NCBI GenBank assembly: GCA_004195715.1
Contig: PSPX01000011.1
Location: 1 to 64,000, forward strand
Origin: Methanobacteriota archaeon
Lineage (GTDB): Archaea; Thermoplasmatota; Poseidoniia; Poseidoniales; Thalassarchaeaceae
Direction: 5' to 3'
Length of the DNA stretch: 64,000 nucleotides
Shown here: piece after piece, positions 27,291-37,110 of the stretch
Position numbering within the stretch: the first letter of the stretch is position 1
How the letters are laid out: each line of letters starts with the position of its first letter
Made by a program: the position numbers and the translations under genes
The notes under the pieces: generated by a model
Databases searched by the model: none
Told to the model about the DNA's origin: nothing
What the model saw: the letters and a program-made list of their open reading frames with translations, nothing else

Positions 27291-29343
27291 TTCCGTGTCC
27301 GAGCGAAGCGACCCCGAGCCATGCCGAGATCAGGACCTCGGCCTGTTCGAAGTAATCACCCGGGACGGTGCTGCGAGGATAGGGCGGCTGCACACAGCAC
27401 ACGGTCCGATGAACACACCCACCCTGCTCCCCGTCGTCAATCCTAACCTCCGCACTATCGAGCCGCGTGAGATGTGGGAGAGGTATGGCATCGACGCTCT
27501 GATTACTAATTCGTACGTTATCTGGAAGCACGATGACCTGAAAGAAAGGGCGCTGGACGAGGGTATACACTCGATGCTCGACTTCCCTGGCGTGGTAGTC
27601 ACCGATTCGGGCACCTTCCAGTCCTACGTCTACGGCGATGTCGAGGTTGGAGTTTCCGAGATAGTAGAGTTCCAGCGTGAAATCGGCGTCGACATCGGCA
27701 CTATGCTCGATGTCTTCGGTCGCCCTGACATGAGCCGTGAAGAGCTCGAGGAATGTGTTGATGAAACAGCTCGTAGGGCCAAGCAGTCACTCGAATCAGC
27801 AGGAGATACCTTGCTTCTAAACGGGCCAGTCCAAGGGGGTCTGTATGAAGATCTGAGGGCTAAATCCGGTAACCTGATGGGATCTGCCGAAGGAGGAGTT
27901 AGGGGCTTCACCATCCATCCGATTGGGAAGCAGCGCTACCGAGAGCTGTTCCAGATTCTGCTCGCTGTTAGATCGACTACTCCCCCCGACCGCCCGGTGC
28001 ACCTGTTTGGCTGCGGTCATCCGATGCTGTTCCCCTTGGCCATCGCTCTAGGTGCCGACGACCGAATCTTATCCCCTCATGGCACTGTTAGGCTGAAGGG
28101 GCTCACTGAGTGGCCGATTCACTCCGTGGCCCTATTCGGCCTTACCCCCGAGGAGGTTCGCGACATGGATCCAGAGGAACGCTCGGTCCTACTCGCTCAC
28201 CACAACCTCGAGATCACTCAAGCCGAGTTGGCACGTTGCCGCGAGGCGATTCGCAACGGCTCGATTTGGCAACTCGCAGAACGGCGCAGTCACGCCTCAC
28301 CGCAACTCAGAGATGCCTTCACTTGGGTGCTGGAGCAACTAGAGAAAATTCCAGACGGTCCCGTCGGCGTCTCGGCCATCGATCTCATGGTATCCACCAA
28401 TCCTGTGAGGAGTGGGGGTGAGAAGCTCAGTGACGACATTGGAACAAGGCCGTACGTCCTACATCTACACACCCTCCTCTCCATGCGATGGAGATTACCT
28501 GGGTCATGGTGGGACGGCTCCGACTCCGGTCCCGAGAGGGTTGTGCTGATTGAAGGGACAACCCCGCCGTGGCGTGATTCCGCGCTCGGAGCGGTGGTCT
28601 CGGCACTGCTCGAAGAGCCTAGGAGCATTATCCTGCTCTCGACTCCCCTCGGCCCCATCCCATTCACCTTGGAAGATGTCTCCCCCTGGTGCCACCTTGA
28701 TTGCCCCGACGATGTTTGGTTGAATTCGTACGAAGACGAGGAGATTGCCGAAGGACTAGCCGAACTAGGTCTCGCCGAATTACCCCTGGTTCGCATCGAG
28801 CAATGCGCCATGCCCGAAGGAAAACACGTCGGCGATGTGAGGGATTGGCTCGACCGCTGCGCAGTGGTCGACAAACTCGCAGTACTGTGCGGAGTCTCAC
28901 CGAGCGACGGCTGCAGTTTGACTGAGGGCATGAGCTCCCGCCGGGTCAACGTACTGCTGGAGGATGAGCACATCCTTTCACCGCGTCTGTCCGATGGCGG
29001 CATCAGCCTCGCGCTCGGCGGCGCCCAGCGCCTCAATGCCCTCAACCCCGGCCCCCCTAGCCGCTTCGACGATCCGGCCGATGACGGCTTAGACCACCCC
29101 GGGATGCCGCGTGTCTGGCTGCTCGATGACGCCATTCCATTCGTTGGCAGGGGCCGCAACGTGATGCAGGGCTACGTACTCGGTGCAGACTCCCATCTGA
29201 CTCCAGGCCAGCCCTGTCTAGTGGTCGACGGAAACGGTGGGCTGATTGCTCATGGCACTGCTGTGACAACCGCACGAGAGATGGCTCATCTCAAGAAGGG
29301 AATCGCAGTCAGGGTGCGCGACGGGGCGCTGAGAGACGATTAG
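27277..29343 (+). CDS. tgtA: Archaeal tRNA-guanine transglycosylase with C-terminal PUA domain
   Basis: LLPVVNPNLRTIEPREMWERYGIDALITNSYVIWKHDDLKERAL...VVTDSGTFQSYVYGDVEV; C-terminal PUA-like GRNVMQGYVLGADSHLTPGQPCLVVDGNGGLIAHGTA. Real start may be GTG 27295. Confidence 0.93.
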   Translation: MLRTGSVSERSDPEPCRDQDLGLFEVITRDGAARIGRLHTAHGPMNTPTLLPVVNPNLRTIEPREMWERYGIDALITNSYVIWKHDDLKERALDEGIHSMLDFPGVVVTDSGTFQSYVYGDVEVGVSEIVEFQREIGVDIGTMLDVFGRPDMSREELEECVDETARRAKQSLESAGDTLLLNGPVQGGLYEDLRAKSGNLMGSAEGGVRGFTIHPIGKQRYRELFQILLAVRSTTPPDRPVHLFGCGHPMLFPLAIALGADDRILSPHGTVRLKGLTEWPIHSVALFGLTPEEVRDMDPEERSVLLAHHNLEITQAELARCREAIRNGSIWQLAERRSHASPQLRDAFTWVLEQLEKIPDGPVGVSAIDLMVSTNPVRSGGEKLSDDIGTRPYVLHLHTLLSMRWRLPGSWWDGSDSGPERVVLIEGTTPPWRDSALGAVVSALLEEPRSIILLSTPLGPIPFTLEDVSPWCHLDCPDDVWLNSYEDEEIAEGLAELGLAELPLVRIEQCAMPEGKHVGDVRDWLDRCAVVDKLAVLCGVSPSDGCSLTEGMSSRRVNVLLEDEHILSPRLSDGGISLALGGAQRLNALNPGPPSRFDDPADDGLDHPGMPRVWLLDDAIPFVGRGRNVMQGYVLGADSHLTPGQPCLVVDGNGGLIAHGTAVTTAREMAHLKKGIAVRVRDGALRDD

Positions 29344-29399
29344 ACTCCCCCCCGGTCCCGTTGGGGATTAATTCAAGTGGCGCACTTACTAGCGTAGTT

Positions 29400-29419
29400 C
29401 GACTCCCCTAAGGGAGTCG
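29400..29419. other. Hairpin, 8-bp stem / 4-nt loop (CGACTCCC-CTAA-GGGAGTCG)
   Basis: Perfect inverted repeat 10 nt upstream of the ABC ATPase start at 29430. Confidence 0.9.
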
Positions 29420-29429
29420 GGGTTGAAAA

Positions 29430-30428
29430 ATGGGCGAAGAATGGGATGGTAAATCTGTCATCACGGCGCGCAATTTGTGCAAAATGTACGGCCCCCATCT
29501 CGCACTGGACGACGTCAATCTCGAGATTCCTCCAGGGGCGGTCGGCATTCTTGGTCCGAACGGAGCTGGCAAATCGACCCTGTTCAAGTGCTTACTCGGA
29601 CTGATTACTACTACTTCGGGTGAGGGCACCGTCCTCGGTTACGACATCAGGACAGAGGGAGACAAGATTCGCTCCCGCATCGGCTACATGCCGGAGTACG
29701 ACGCCCTCGATCCCGACCTTTCTGCGATCGACCAAGTCAGGTACGCCGGCGAGTTGCTGGGAATGAATCCAGCACACGCGACACGCAGGGCCCACGAGGT
29801 GCTTGAGTACGTTGGCCTGAAGGACCAGCGATACAGAAAGATCGAGACCTACAGCACCGGGATGAAGCAGGCCGCCAAACTGGCCTGCGCCTTGGTTCAC
29901 GACCCTGACGTCCTGATATGCGATGAGCCCACGAATGGACTCGACCAGAGGGCCCGCGAATTCATGCTCCAAACTCTCCGCCGCACGGTCTCGGAGGGCA
30001 ACCGCTCCGTTCTGATGAGCAGTCACGTGATGGACGATGTGCAAGAAGTCTGCGACAGGATAGTGATGATTCACAACGGCAGAATCGTGGTGCAGCGACG
30101 AATCGAGGATCTCGCTAGGCAGATTGAGCGCGAAATAGAGATCTCCGTGTGGGGCGGTGCTAGTAGGATGCAGCAGGAACTTGAGTCCAGAGGCTTCGTG
30201 GTGCGACGCCTCGGGAGGGTGCTTCGAGTGGATAGAGCCGATGATAACACCACGAGAAATATCCTCGAGGCCGCTGTCTCCGCCGACGTGCAAGTCAGGC
30301 AGATGCAAGAGTATGAGCCGGACCTTGAGGACATCTTCCTGCTCATCATGGAAAGGCTCGGTGCCGAAGTCAGGAGCACTTCGGATCTAATGACAGCAGC
30401 GCACACAGGAGGTGATCGCGATGAGTGA
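29430..30428 (+). CDS. ABC transporter ATP-binding protein
   Basis: GILGPNGAGKSTLFKCLLG (Walker A), YSTGMKQAAKLACALVHDPDVLICDEPTNGLD. Confidence 0.95.
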   Translation: MGEEWDGKSVITARNLCKMYGPHLALDDVNLEIPPGAVGILGPNGAGKSTLFKCLLGLITTTSGEGTVLGYDIRTEGDKIRSRIGYMPEYDALDPDLSAIDQVRYAGELLGMNPAHATRRAHEVLEYVGLKDQRYRKIETYSTGMKQAAKLACALVHDPDVLICDEPTNGLDQRAREFMLQTLRRTVSEGNRSVLMSSHVMDDVQEVCDRIVMIHNGRIVVQRRIEDLARQIEREIEISVWGGASRMQQELESRGFVVRRLGRVLRVDRADDNTTRNILEAAVSADVQVRQMQEYEPDLEDIFLLIMERLGAEVRSTSDLMTAAHTGGDRDE

Positions 30429-31405
30429 TGATGGCATAGACATCGGGGGCAGCAAGACTCGGATGGAGGTGGCCTACGGTGCCGGCGATGGCGACGACGA
30501 AGCCAAGGCCATCGTCGCTAGTAAGGAAGCCGAACTGGGCGCTATCTTCGAGCAGTCCTATCGGCCGTGGGATGGCGAACTGGGCCCTAGATGGGCGAGG
30601 AACTACGCGATTTTCAGGCACCACGTCTACGGACTGTTCCGAAGCACAGGGCACCGACACTATCATCCGATGGTCAGGCTAACTATCTTCGTCATACTTC
30701 TGTTCTCCCTACTGCCTGTGCTGATGCTGTTTCTCGCCTCTCTCTCTGGTGACGGTTTCATGGCCGACACCTTCTCGAGGATGTGGGGTATCAACCGTTA
30801 CAACCTGTGGGGGCAGGTCCTCGGGTACTTCCCTCGTAATTTGTGCTGTTGGCCTCTACTGACCGCTCTGGTAGTGGGTGGAATGATCTCGGATGACCGC
30901 AAGAACGGCAAGGCTTGACTACACCGCGATGAAGTATCTCAGCGTCGCTGTGGTGCTGGGTTTCGTCATCGTGTTGTCCTACTTCGTCTACTACACCTCT
31001 GCAATCGTATTCAACGGCGAGGGCTGGGCCTATCTCGTCGACACTCTGCCGATGTTCGTTGGCGGACTGGTTGCCGGAATCCTCGTGGTCATCACCTACA
31101 CCTCGATTGGTCTCGCCCTCTCAAGCATCAGCCAGAGTCGCTTCTTCGCTGCAATCGCGTTCCTCAGCGTAATCTACGGCACCAAGCTGCTGGCGATGCT
31201 AATCGAAACCCAGTTCGACACCTCGATACTCTACGTGCTCAGTCCTTACGACTGTCTGGCTCAAATAGGTCAGTGGCTGCTAGGCATCGATTCCAACTAC
31301 AATCATCCGTTGGCCTTCTCGTTGGTATCAATCATCACAATCAATGCGGTCTGCATAGCCCTTCTGGTCGCACGCGTCAGCTCTCTGGAGGTGACTAGGG
31401 AATGA
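30421..31405 (+). pseudogene. ABC-2 type permease, apparently split by deletion plus frameshift near 30905-30918
   Basis: Frame 1 ends LVVGGMISDDRKNGKA*; frame 2 resumes ARLDYTAMKYLSVAVVLGFVIVLSYF. In the in-window paralog (32337-33956) the same place reads RDETENGTLHYLLSKPIHRAEFIIYRLLG, so about 9-10 residues plus the frame appear lost. Confidence 0.65.
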
Positions 31406-32340
31406 GCGACAAGACACCTGCCGTTCTCGTTGATCAGGTCTCGAAGTGGTACGGAGAAGTCATTGGAATCAACGACGTGTCATTGGCCATAGATGGTGGC
31501 GTCACCGGCGTGCTTGGTCCCAACGGGGCCGGCAAATCGACTCTGTTCAAGCTCCTGATGGGCCGACTCAAGCCAAACCAGGGCAGTGTCAGGCTGTTCG
31601 GTGTCGATCCGTGGACCAACACCGCTCCTTACCGACGGGTCGGATATGTCAGCGAGTCTGAGAGGATGTACGACTGGATGACCGCTCTTGACTTCGTCAC
31701 CACCCTCGCGAGGCTGCACGGGATGACACGGGAGGAGGCTACGGCGAGAGCCGAGCACGTGCTCGATTTCGTAGGTCTGTCTGATGTCCAGAACAAAGAG
31801 ATAGGCAAGTACAGCAAGGGTATGAGGCAGCGCGTGAAGATAGCCCACGCACTGGTTCACGATCCCGATCTCATCATCCTCGACGAGCCGCTGCACGGCT
31901 GCGACCCGATAGCCCGGACAAGCATCATGAGCGTAATCAGAGAGCTTGGCTCGCAGGGCAAGACCGTCATCATCTCGAGCCACATCCTCGAGGAGATAGA
32001 GCGCATCACCGAGCAGATTGTCATACTCCACAACGGTAGATTGCTGGCGCTTGGTAACTTGCATGCCATCAGGGCCCTTCTCGACAAGCATCCACATCGC
32101 ATCCTGCTTACCTGTGACGATCCGCGGCACCTCGCTTCCGAGTTCATCTCCGAAGATCCGGTCTATGGGGTCCGTTTCCCCGAGGAGGGGAAACTAGAGA
32201 TTCAGACCAACGATCTGTCGGCCGCCCATGCAATACTGCCACGCGTTATTGTGGATTCCGGGACCGATGTCTCGGCAATCGAGAATCCCGACGACAACCT
32301 TGAGTCGCTGCTCGGGTATCTGATAGGGGGCGATTCTTGA
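31402..32340 (+). CDS. ABC transporter ATP-binding protein
   Basis: GVLGPNGAGKSTLFKLLMG, YSKGMRQRVKIAHALVHDPDLIILDEPLHGCDP. Confidence 0.95.
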   Translation: MSDKTPAVLVDQVSKWYGEVIGINDVSLAIDGGVTGVLGPNGAGKSTLFKLLMGRLKPNQGSVRLFGVDPWTNTAPYRRVGYVSESERMYDWMTALDFVTTLARLHGMTREEATARAEHVLDFVGLSDVQNKEIGKYSKGMRQRVKIAHALVHDPDLIILDEPLHGCDPIARTSIMSVIRELGSQGKTVIISSHILEEIERITEQIVILHNGRLLALGNLHAIRALLDKHPHRILLTCDDPRHLASEFISEDPVYGVRFPEEGKLEIQTNDLSAAHAILPRVIVDSGTDVSAIENPDDNLESLLGYLIGGDS

Positions 32341-33956
32341 TGGATGCCAAGGGCAGGGCGCTCAGCGAGACCGTCTGGACCCGTCTGGACCGCAAGGCCG
32401 GGGCCATTACCGAACTAACAATCAGGCAGCTCAGACATCGCATATCCACTTGGGTCGTCCTCATCGTCGGCGTCCTCGTCATGGCTCTGCTGCTGGCATT
32501 CTACGTTGATGCCATTAGGGACGACTTTGAACCAGTCGACAATGACGGTGACTCAGTTGACTGGGACAACGATGGATATCCGCAGGGCCAAGAAAACAAG
32601 TATGGAACCAGTGACTGGGATGGACAGGAGTATCCCGGCTCGGGATACTACGTCATGACCGGAGAGATAGTCTGGAACGATGATTCGAGATTCCACAGTG
32701 GGAATCACACTTGGGAGGGACAGGGCTATCTTGATTCCGAGTGGGTAGACCTTGATTACACTGGCAGTAGATGGTCTGGACTCATCGACTGGGGCGAGGT
32801 GAACCCCTGTCCAGAGGGCGATGTGTTAGATGACTGGTGGCTCGACTGGGGCGAGGCCTGTACCTACGACGACGGATCCTACTTCGTCTCGGGAAAGTTC
32901 AGGGCATCCGGTTCGGTGAGTGTGCCTGAGAGTGGCTACATGCAGTGGGGCCACATGACGCTAGCGTCCTACGTCGAGCCGGAACCTGCCTCTATGTACA
33001 TAGACGAGGACGGCATACTATGGGACGGCAAAGACGTCTCCGATTTGGAAACTATCGAAGAGGTGGACGACGACGGCGACTGCTTGGCGAATATGAATGA
33101 CAATAACCGCAACGGCATTCCTTGCGATGTAATCTGGATACTCGACGCCGATGGGGATGAGATTATCGAGATTCGTGCAGATTACAATGTTAATGAGGAC
33201 CCCGAGGAGAGCAAGTACCTCGGAGAATTATCTCACAGGACATTCATCATCGGCACCGGCAAGATGGCCTTCGTCATGATGCTTGGTATTTTCATACCGC
33301 TTTTCCTTGCTCTCGGACTGGTCAGAGATGAGACCGAGAACGGCACTTTGCACTACTTGTTGTCGAAGCCTATACATCGTGCCGAGTTCATCATCTACAG
33401 GCTGCTTGGGTACTTGCTGCTGGCGGGTACCTACATCCTCGTATTGGTTTTGCTGATGGCTCTGGTCACCTCGCTGATAGGGCCTGGAGACAGTCTAATC
33501 AGACTCTCGGATTTCCCGGTGTGGCTCGGCATAGGCCTCGCCACAGTCTTAGTGCTCGCTGCATATGGGGCGCTGTATAACACACTGGGCCTGATTGCGC
33601 CCAAGTACGGAGTCTATTTCTGCATTATTCTCGGGATTTGGGAGTTCATCATGGGGATGTTCACCATGACCTTGCCCTCTGCCTCAGTACCGATGTTGTC
33701 GATTTCTCACTGGGCGCTTCAACTGATAGACGCCATCGTGCTAATCGCTTGGCCCGATACCCTGCAGTACACACAAATCACCTCGGCATTCGGAATCGAC
33801 TCTGGACTCTCCTTCTTCTGGCAGCCCCCGGTGCATACTCTGGGCACCCAGAGCCCGGTGGTAGCCCTTCTGGTGAGCATTACCGTCCTGTTACTAATCA
33901 CCGTCGCGATGGTAGGGATAGGTCAGGCCAGTTTCAAGAATCGAGAGATTATGTGA
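32337..33956 (+). CDS. ABC-2 type permease with large acidic extracytoplasmic insertion
   Basis: N-terminal TM, about 250 aa acidic segment (DNDGDSVDWDNDG..., DDDGDCLANMNDNNRNGIPCD), then RDETENGTLHYLLSKPIHRAEFI and further TM helices. Confidence 0.85.
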   Translation: MMDAKGRALSETVWTRLDRKAGAITELTIRQLRHRISTWVVLIVGVLVMALLLAFYVDAIRDDFEPVDNDGDSVDWDNDGYPQGQENKYGTSDWDGQEYPGSGYYVMTGEIVWNDDSRFHSGNHTWEGQGYLDSEWVDLDYTGSRWSGLIDWGEVNPCPEGDVLDDWWLDWGEACTYDDGSYFVSGKFRASGSVSVPESGYMQWGHMTLASYVEPEPASMYIDEDGILWDGKDVSDLETIEEVDDDGDCLANMNDNNRNGIPCDVIWILDADGDEIIEIRADYNVNEDPEESKYLGELSHRTFIIGTGKMAFVMMLGIFIPLFLALGLVRDETENGTLHYLLSKPIHRAEFIIYRLLGYLLLAGTYILVLVLLMALVTSLIGPGDSLIRLSDFPVWLGIGLATVLVLAAYGALYNTLGLIAPKYGVYFCIILGIWEFIMGMFTMTLPSASVPMLSISHWALQLIDAIVLIAWPDTLQYTQITSAFGIDSGLSFFWQPPVHTLGTQSPVVALLVSITVLLLITVAMVGIGQASFKNREIM

Positions 33957-33966
33957 GGTAGAAATA

Positions 33967-35132
33967 ATGCGCTCTATGGAGAAGTTCGTCGGAGACCTGT
34001 CGCTACTGTGGCGACTCGATGTGATGCCCCCAATTCCACGTCTGTCATGGTGGTGGTACTGGGTAATCATGTTCGTGCCGGATCCGGACAACCCTGGCCG
34101 TTCGCGTCAATTAATGGTCCTGTGGTCGACCAAGGAGACTCCTGCTATCCGAGTCAGTGGGCACTGGTGGAAGCCAGGTTCGAGGATGTCGATAGACGAG
34201 GATGGCGGACACGTGATTCCTGGGATGATTTGCGCGTGGTGGTACGATGGCAAGCGGATGTTCGAGCCGCTTGTGATTAAGGAGTGCCGAATGGCTATGA
34301 TGACGGCACGGGTGAGGGCACGGGTGCAATCGTTCCGATTCTCGATGAAGACTTCTCGCTCGGGATGCGGCCCGGCAACAAGGGATTCTGGCTATGCCTC
34401 ACAAGCGATGCAGAGGCGCGAGCCGAGGGGGCGCCAACATCGTTTGAGGCCGAACTCACCCCTTGGTGGGGCCCTCCGAGCACCCTGACATACAGCAACA
34501 ACGTCTACGGCTTTGACATGGGATACGACATACTGAGGCTACAGGGCACCAAACTGAGCCTCAAGGTGGACGGCGAGGAGTTTGAGGGTACTGCCTACTT
34601 CCAGAAGGTCTCTGTACAGGCCCCTTCGTTCCCGTGGTTCTGGGGCATGCTGCACTTTGACGACGGCTCCTACCTTGACTGGTTCATGCCCCACACTACC
34701 CCTGGGATGACTTCGATGGACGACAAACCGTGGCGTCTTCGAGATTTCCTCAGGAATCCTGCCATAGGGACTGGAATATTCCACGACGCGAACCGAGGTA
34801 GGACTGAGAATTTCAAGCGCTGTGAGGTCGAGGTTTCTGAGCCAGATGATGAGGAGCCGCTGAGGGATGAGCAGGGCAACGTACTGCCGAAGTTCAGAAT
34901 CAGGATATGGAATGGTCGCACGCAGATATCCATAGACGTCCGCGCGTGCAGCCGGGCACGTTGGACATTCGACCAACCAACGCGAGCTGGTATGGTGAGT
35001 CATCTGACCTACAACGAGTACCCACTCGAGGTGGAGAGAATCGCCATCCTCGACGAGCAAGGCCTCAGGACAATTGACGACTATGAGTGGATTATGGGCA
35101 ACGCAGAGCACACCTGGGGCATCCTGCATTAG
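33967..35132 (+). pseudogene. CrtC/AttH-like (lipocalin-fold) protein split by a frameshift near 34283
   Basis: Frame 1 RMFEPLVIKEC then out-of-frame; frame 3 starts PNGYDDGTGEGTGAIVPILDEDFSLGMRPGNKGFWL. FQKVSVQAPSFPWFWGMLHFDDGSYLDWFMP resembles CrtC/AttH; family assignment is tentative. Confidence 0.5.
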
Positions 35133-35156
35133 AGCAGCAGGTAACCGCCCCTTCCG

Positions 35157-35173
35157 CACCGTTCATAACGGTG
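35157..35173. other. Hairpin, 7-bp stem / 3-nt loop (CACCGTT-CAT-AACGGTG)
   Basis: Perfect inverted repeat in the spacer 35133-35203, 30 nt upstream of the TPR gene. Confidence 0.88.
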
Positions 35174-35203
35174 GGCCCACCAAGTCTCGACCGAGGCGAT
35201 GGA

Positions 35204-35749
35204 ATGAGCGATGAGGACTTGGTGACAAGCGCAGCCCAGCATATTACACAGGGCGATTTCATGGGGGCGATGGCGCTTTTCGAGTCGCTTGTCGATGCCA
35301 ATCCGGACGACCCCGCAGGATACCACGGCTGGGCCGAGGCCGCCCTCTTTGAGATTCAGAATAACGGCAATACCGATGACAGCGGCAACGACCGCATCAA
35401 CGAAGGACAGGTTGCCGCATACTTCCGAAAGGCATCCGGGCTGGCTCCTGACAACTCCGAGTATCTGGCTTCGTATGCTAACGCGCTACTGGCGTTCGAT
35501 CGCATTCCTATGGCCGTGCGCGAGTTCCAGAAGCTACGCGATCTCGGCTCCTCGTCCGATGAGATTGATGTCTCCATCGATCTCTACGAAGCTGCTCGCA
35601 TGCTAATCGACGCAGTCGACCTCAAGACCAATTTTGACCGCAGCCACCCGTTCGCGAGGCAGTACGTCCCGGTTGCCATTGAGTTCGCCCTTCTCGGCCT
35701 CGGTTTCCCATCTGCTAACGAGGCGACGGAGTACCTCACTGAGGACTGA
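35204..35749 (+). CDS. TPR-like repeat protein
   Basis: MSDEDLVTSAAQHITQGDFMGAMALFESLVDANPDDPAGYHGWAEAAL... typical TPR residues. Confidence 0.65.
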   Translation: MSDEDLVTSAAQHITQGDFMGAMALFESLVDANPDDPAGYHGWAEAALFEIQNNGNTDDSGNDRINEGQVAAYFRKASGLAPDNSEYLASYANALLAFDRIPMAVREFQKLRDLGSSSDEIDVSIDLYEAARMLIDAVDLKTNFDRSHPFARQYVPVAIEFALLGLGFPSANEATEYLTED

Positions 35750-35763
35750 GGGGTGACAGGCCC

Positions 35764-36639
35764 TTGGACAGCGACCGCGTGATGGTCGCGCTCGGCTATC
35801 ACGGCGACGCCTTCCACGGCTCCCAGGTCCAGCCCGACATCCGAACCGTCGAGGGCGCGCTCATCCAAGCGCTTGAGCGGCTGGGCTGGTGGAGAGAGGG
35901 CTGCCTAGAGATGTCCAGCCGGACCGATGCTGGAGTCAGCGTCCGGATGAATCTGGCCCGAATAGATCTCCCTACTGAGGTCGCTCGCCCCATTGAGGAG
36001 ACAAATCTTCTGAGGGCGATGAACGACAATCTTCCCATCGGGATGGTGGTTTGGAGTGCAAGGGGCATACCTCAGAAGACCCGTATCAGGCATTCGACTT
36101 CGCGTCACTACCTGTTTCGCACCGAGGTCATGCACGATTGGCCACGCGAGGTCGATGCCGAGGTCTTCGCCGAGGCATGCTCGCTGTTTGAGGGGGAGCA
36201 CGACTTCACCAACATGTGCAGGTTGGAGAAGGAAAAGGATCCGATGAGAACAATCGACGAGTGCACTCCGTGGCTCGCCCCCGACGGTAGGGTAATCGGT
36301 ATCTCGGTGAGGGCCCACTCCTTCCTTTGGAATCAAGTGCGTAGGATGGCCAGTGCGATCTCCGGAGCAGTATCGGGCAGGAACACGCTGGATGACATCC
36401 GAACCGCCCTCGACAGTCCTGAAGACCCCGTCGACCTCGGTCGCTCTCCTTCGGATGGACTCGTCCTATGGTCGATAGAGAACCCGCACTCAGATGGGAT
36501 GACTGACGGCTTGTTGCCCGAAACAAGTTGGTTCTCCGAGCCGCCGAGTGATATGAGGGGGCACACTAGGTGGCTCGCACTCGCCCGTCTTGAGATGGAT
36601 ACGCTACTGGAGCGGGAGTGGCTGAAACGGCTCAACTGA
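35764..36639 (+). CDS. truA: tRNA pseudouridine synthase A
   Basis: ALGYHGDAFHGSQVQPDIRTVEGAL, SSRTDAGVSV, SFLWNQVRRMASAI. Confidence 0.95.
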   Translation: MDSDRVMVALGYHGDAFHGSQVQPDIRTVEGALIQALERLGWWREGCLEMSSRTDAGVSVRMNLARIDLPTEVARPIEETNLLRAMNDNLPIGMVVWSARGIPQKTRIRHSTSRHYLFRTEVMHDWPREVDAEVFAEACSLFEGEHDFTNMCRLEKEKDPMRTIDECTPWLAPDGRVIGISVRAHSFLWNQVRRMASAISGAVSGRNTLDDIRTALDSPEDPVDLGRSPSDGLVLWSIENPHSDGMTDGLLPETSWFSEPPSDMRGHTRWLALARLEMDTLLEREWLKRLN

Positions 36640-37066
36640 GCCTGACGGCAATCTCGTCGCCATCCTCGCATGGCAACGCTTCGCGCAGGAACGAGGACGA
36701 AATCACCTCGGCTGTTTGGGTGTGTCGGGTCAGGTCTGGGATGAGGATGGCGCAGGATATCCAATCGTTCCCGCCCCTGCCGATTTCAGCCTTGAACGCG
36801 GTCGCCCCTCCGAACGAGCGACCTGACCGCTCGAAACCATGTATCCTAATCGGCTCCGCACTCTCGGCACTCTCGCCTTCCTCGAGGCCTGCTAGGACCC
36901 TCAGTCCCTTGTAGTTCGACAGGTTATCTCCATACAGGTCGATGTTCAGAGTACCGGGCCAAGCACCAGTGCCCAAAACGCCTTTGAATTGGTTCTGGTA
37001 GTGCGGCTGTGCCATGAAGACATGGGCCCTGCCCAAACCACTCGACACAATTCCACTCAGATGCAC
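36632..37066 (-). CDS. ribK: Archaeal CTP-dependent riboflavin kinase (DUF120)
   Basis: VHLSGIVSSGLGRAHVFMAQPHYQNQFKGVLGTGAWPGTLNIDLYGDNL; PGTLN motif. Start (GTG 37066) uncertain. Confidence 0.85.
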   Translation of the reverse strand: MHLSGIVSSGLGRAHVFMAQPHYQNQFKGVLGTGAWPGTLNIDLYGDNLSNYKGLRVLAGLEEGESAESAEPIRIHGFERSGRSFGGATAFKAEIGRGGNDWISCAILIPDLTRHTQTAEVISSSFLREALPCEDGDEIAVRLS

Positions 37067-37110
37067 GGCCCTGCCTCGAGGCGACCGCTCATAATATTCC
37101 TCATTGTGAA

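Noticed and set aside
28290-29159. 289-aa minus-strand ORF inside tgtA
   Set aside because: Ser/Arg/Pro-rich antisense translation; tgtA is clearly coding.
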